Positions 6,401-7,370 of a DNA stretch of 7,370 nucleotides are shown in pieces. Source of the DNA: Halobacteroidaceae bacterium (GTDB lineage: Bacteria; Bacillota; Halanaerobiia; B1SED10-174). The stretch spans positions 1-7,370 of the forward strand of contig PUKG01000256.1 of assembly GCA_003550445.1 (NCBI GenBank), written 5' to 3'. Each line of letters begins with the position of its first letter. Position 1 is the first letter of the stretch. The notes below the pieces were generated by a model. That model was not told the DNA's origin, did no database searches, and was given only the letters and a program-made list of their open reading frames with translations. A program made the position numbers and the translations under genes.

Positions 6401-6583
6401 ATAAAATATATGGTTATTGTTTTTGATCTCTAGGAAAACTATACTTGTTTCCTCAGTTTCCTCTGCCTGGACATGGCTAATTGCCATAATTAAGAATAGA
6501 AAAACGGGGAGAAACCGGAACATTAAGGTCCTATTTATTTTTCTTTTGAGGTGTTTCGGGAAAATTAGTTTCATTTTTATCAC
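3497..6583 (-). CDS. Outer-membrane usher-like protein with accessory N- and C-terminal modules
   Basis: The protein is predicted to be an outer-membrane beta-barrel that takes subunits from the periplasmic chaperone encoded upstream. Read from the GTG at 6583 it has 1028 residues, longer than FimD/PapC ushers (about 800-880). A signal peptide ends at HVQA-E (after residue 40). Residues about 47-166 hold two related segments (ILIPVNRLSSHL and FFIAPEFLEFLTG, each followed by a short strand) like the copper-amine-oxidase N-terminal repeat. The barrel region spans about 195-830 and is rich in alternating strands with Gly and aromatic residues. Within it residues about 307-378 look like the usher plug domain: GEAKKNEWVYLYVNQE, then DGEFSFKNVPL. 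Residues 836-895 and 929-990 are two SdrD-like repeats. The GTG overlaps the chaperone stop by 4 bases (GTGA), suggesting coupled translation. ATG 6574, or ATG 6523 preceded by AGGA, are alternative starts. A different chaperone-dependent barrel transporter is possible. Confidence 0.72.
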   Translation of the reverse strand: MIKMKLIFPKHLKRKINRTLMFRFLPVFLFLIMAISHVQAEETEETSIVFLEIKNNNHIFYSDELFEIIDLFDYILIPVNRLSSHLELSINFNIDEKILLLTHEPSGKTGKISFTNGNYSDLPEIEHKTPVLQEGEFFIAPEFLEFLTGKEFEWNIRRQELYIHVDWEIPETGEEIEEQDQKPQEFQTLDLSPTHYGKDVSLGSIHYGISGEGRWDREGDFSAFTDKNVFVHGRYNDWALSLGVSSRFIFSEPTWDTEVSLPLIRASMIDNHRIVLGDSRVTFPNTIGSKNLRGIIYSKPPYLTNKTSSRFLVKGEAKKNEWVYLYVNQEKFGKKYMEEDGEFSFKNVPLREKRTNLIHILREKPDGEIIEKTKELAGHRRILEEGINEVKFAAGAYKGTNDADFQGRLTGLRFYRAINNWSSFNLELLGREVQESEGWQPFEVGGKAGLSIRPIKNLIITSDFLFGGELKKLRGGFSGKATYTFPRGVLQSGYSYIPQKASQLSKKNPGQKLQISGEYDFSQKWSSFFRGSLNRSIEDMQFYSTLRGNLGVIYRDRWEGTNSLTGILGKGEKDVDIGFDELVRAEFNEIGAELGRRRRTSTYESRTNLRYVSSDLDLVEDSTLTEQRLDLNNSFSGRVGANTRIYNNLDFSMLWLEKDLVQGEAEINAGFRWTPNLQTFIQGTGTTQIQTDPENPENLNIGESTAGVAFRRFFPAGSSFGLKGSYNMLHYLNDSYFSLGFDLAHDWGDDKYSFNLNFETNSPVDRRETFQFSAGVGFSWKLPSQAKIELKGQRIYPNLFEEKPDHSISISYNHALGFADGEIFGKSYSRRNTHEPTVTGIVFLDKNQTGDYSEGDPVLTDIPMALGGRRERTDETGQFKFERVRPGVYPLHFDMSSLEADYSVITEEKIVEIRENENLFFYFGLTLNGSISGKVFLDRNASGTFDEGDEPLQWISLVLNSGEKTVFTRSDGSFYLENIPLGKHEIKVSNEDLPPNTGLVEDKIIVEITREKLEKGEILIPVRYGLNN
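3614..4078 (-). repeat. Tandem SdrD/carboxypeptidase-regulatory-like repeats within the usher-like protein
   Basis: Two homologous copies of about 60 residues lie at residues 836-895 and 929-990. Each opens with G-(I/K)-V-F-L-D-(K/R)-N, followed by a G-x-(Y/F)-x-E-G-D loop, and ends with a DE/SD-G-(Q/S)-F segment and a P-(L/G)-(G/V) turn: compare FLDKNQTGDYSEGD with FLDRNASGTFDEGD. The acidic loops resemble the calcium sites of SdrD B-type domains. The copies are diverged at the DNA level, so this is an old duplication, not a recent one. Confidence 0.75.
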
Positions 6584-7359
6584 TCAATTTCAAAATCAAT
6601 TGTCTCAGAAATTGAATAATCAATTCCAATCAAGTTAATATCAAATAAAAGCTGGTAATCCCCAGGGTTAAATTCTTCTTCCAGGGGAAAATAAATTCCG
6701 CGAACATCCTGGGGAAGCATTACTCTTTCTTCTGAACGGCCTTCTTCAATTACCGCGCCCCGGTCATCAACTACCCGGTAATCAATGTTCATTCTGGTAT
6801 GAACCTGGGAATCGTTACCCAGAAGGAGCGCCCCCCAAAAAGTCCCCTCTGAATCTTCATGAATCAGTCCCTCAAAATAATAAAGTGAAATCTCATAAGC
6901 TTCTGGCATTGCATAAATTGTAGTACCGATCATGGTCCGGACCTTAGCCCCCACTACTTCCTCATCTTCAAAAGGGTCTTCATGTTCAAAAAATATTATC
7001 CCTCTGCGTTCAAAGGGGTCCTCTTCCTCGGGAAAAGAAATCGTAAACCGGACCAGTTGAGTTTCTCCAGGCTCAAGGGTAAACTGCCTGGGATTAAAGC
7101 GAACAAGGCCATCAAGACTATGATCTAGAGTTCCACTTTCATAATCGACCAGGTTGTCCATCTCGTCAAGATCCCAATCATAAAGGTTTGCAATTAGGTC
7201 AAGCTCGCGGTGGGAATTATTATAAATCTGAATGGTCCCAGTTTTTCTCTCTCCGGGTTCCAGATGAAGAATAATACGAGAAGGATCAACCTTAATGCTA
7301 GCTTCAGCAGTTATGTTCAAAGCCAGAATAAGAGTTAAAAGAATTAAAATTTTCCCCAT
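6580..7359 (-). CDS. PapD-like periplasmic chaperone, first gene visible of the usher operon
   Basis: This is predicted to bind secreted subunits in the periplasm and deliver them to the usher-like barrel encoded immediately downstream. The 259-residue protein has a signal peptide ending AEA-S (cleavage after residue 20). The first immunoglobulin-like domain covers about 21-152: VDPSRIILHLEPGE, then TIQIYNNSHRELDL, RFNPRQFTLEPGETQLVRF, SFPEEEDPFERRGIIFFE and GTTIYAMP. This is the strand order of fimbrial chaperones, with R28 where PapD has its subunit-anchoring Arg8. The second domain covers about 153-259. The stretch FPEEEDPFERR to DPFEDEE is strikingly acidic. The stop overlaps the next gene's GTG. 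No Shine-Dalgarno is visible in the 11 bases before the ATG, though a TAA at 7367-7365 hints at a preceding gene. An unrelated PapD-fold protein, for example DUF916-like, is the alternative. Confidence 0.7.
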   Translation of the reverse strand: MGKILILLTLILALNITAEASIKVDPSRIILHLEPGERKTGTIQIYNNSHRELDLIANLYDWDLDEMDNLVDYESGTLDHSLDGLVRFNPRQFTLEPGETQLVRFTISFPEEEDPFERRGIIFFEHEDPFEDEEVVGAKVRTMIGTTIYAMPEAYEISLYYFEGLIHEDSEGTFWGALLLGNDSQVHTRMNIDYRVVDDRGAVIEEGRSEERVMLPQDVRGIYFPLEEEFNPGDYQLLFDINLIGIDYSISETIDFEIE

Positions 7360-7370
7360 TTTGTTTAACA

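Noticed and set aside
5794..6638. Small frames inside the usher-like gene (5794-5997, 5971-6171, 6417-6638)
   Set aside because: They overlap a signal-peptide barrel protein in frames with no recognisable content, and the real reading frame is continuous and coherent.
6580..7359. Chaperone gene as a WxL-associated DUF916 protein
   Set aside because: There is no C-terminal membrane anchor or WxL partner, and the next gene is an outer-membrane barrel, so a periplasmic chaperone fits better; it is kept as an alternative only.
1..7370. CRISPR arrays, insertion sequences, tRNA or rRNA genes
   Set aside because: No regularly spaced identical repeats, transposase motifs, terminal inverted repeats or RNA gene signatures were seen on either strand.

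Overview
The window comes from a low-to-moderate-GC bacterium with two apparently conflicting sets of features. Its LexA, its LexA operator type (Bacillus-style GAAC-N4-GTTC), the divergent yneA-lexA pair and the strong AGGAGG-type ribosome binding sites point to Firmicutes/Clostridia. The last two genes, however, encode a PapD-like periplasmic chaperone and an outer-membrane usher-like beta-barrel protein, which only make sense in a cell with an outer membrane. A diderm Firmicute (for example a Halanaerobiales-like lineage) is the simplest reconciliation. That assignment is inference from gene content, not from a marker gene.

Layout. Positions 1-179 (minus) hold the 5' part of a YneA-like LysM protein, an SOS cell-division suppressor. 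Positions 180-593 are a 414-base regulatory region with five LexA-box-like sites in two clusters, 235-278 over the yneA promoter and 517-545 over the lexA promoter. Inside each cluster the sites repeat exactly every 15 bp. The 240 bases between the clusters have a hairpin and a weak candidate leader peptide but no convincing gene. lexA follows at 594-1241 (plus, TTG start). A bidirectional terminator (1245-1286) separates it from a convergent gene at 1292-3280 (minus) for a cytoplasmic molybdopterin [4Fe-4S] oxidoreductase with no electron-transfer partner in view. Positions 3281-3496 carry that gene's promoter and a very strong terminator for the next operon. Positions 3497-6583 and 6580-7359 (both minus) are the usher-like and chaperone genes, joined by a 4-base overlap. 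Their operon starts or continues beyond the right edge.

How the genes work together. lexA and yneA form the SOS switch: LexA represses both promoters, and after RecA-stimulated cleavage YneA delays division. The chaperone and usher-like protein should form a secretion/assembly pair, in which the chaperone hands secreted beta-sandwich subunits to the barrel. No pilin-like subunit is inside the window, so it would have to lie upstream, to the right of position 7370. The usher-like protein is unusual: it has an extra N-terminal module resembling the copper-amine-oxidase N-terminal repeat, and two C-terminal SdrD-like repeats with Asp-rich putative calcium loops. The molybdopterin enzyme has no evident link to either system.
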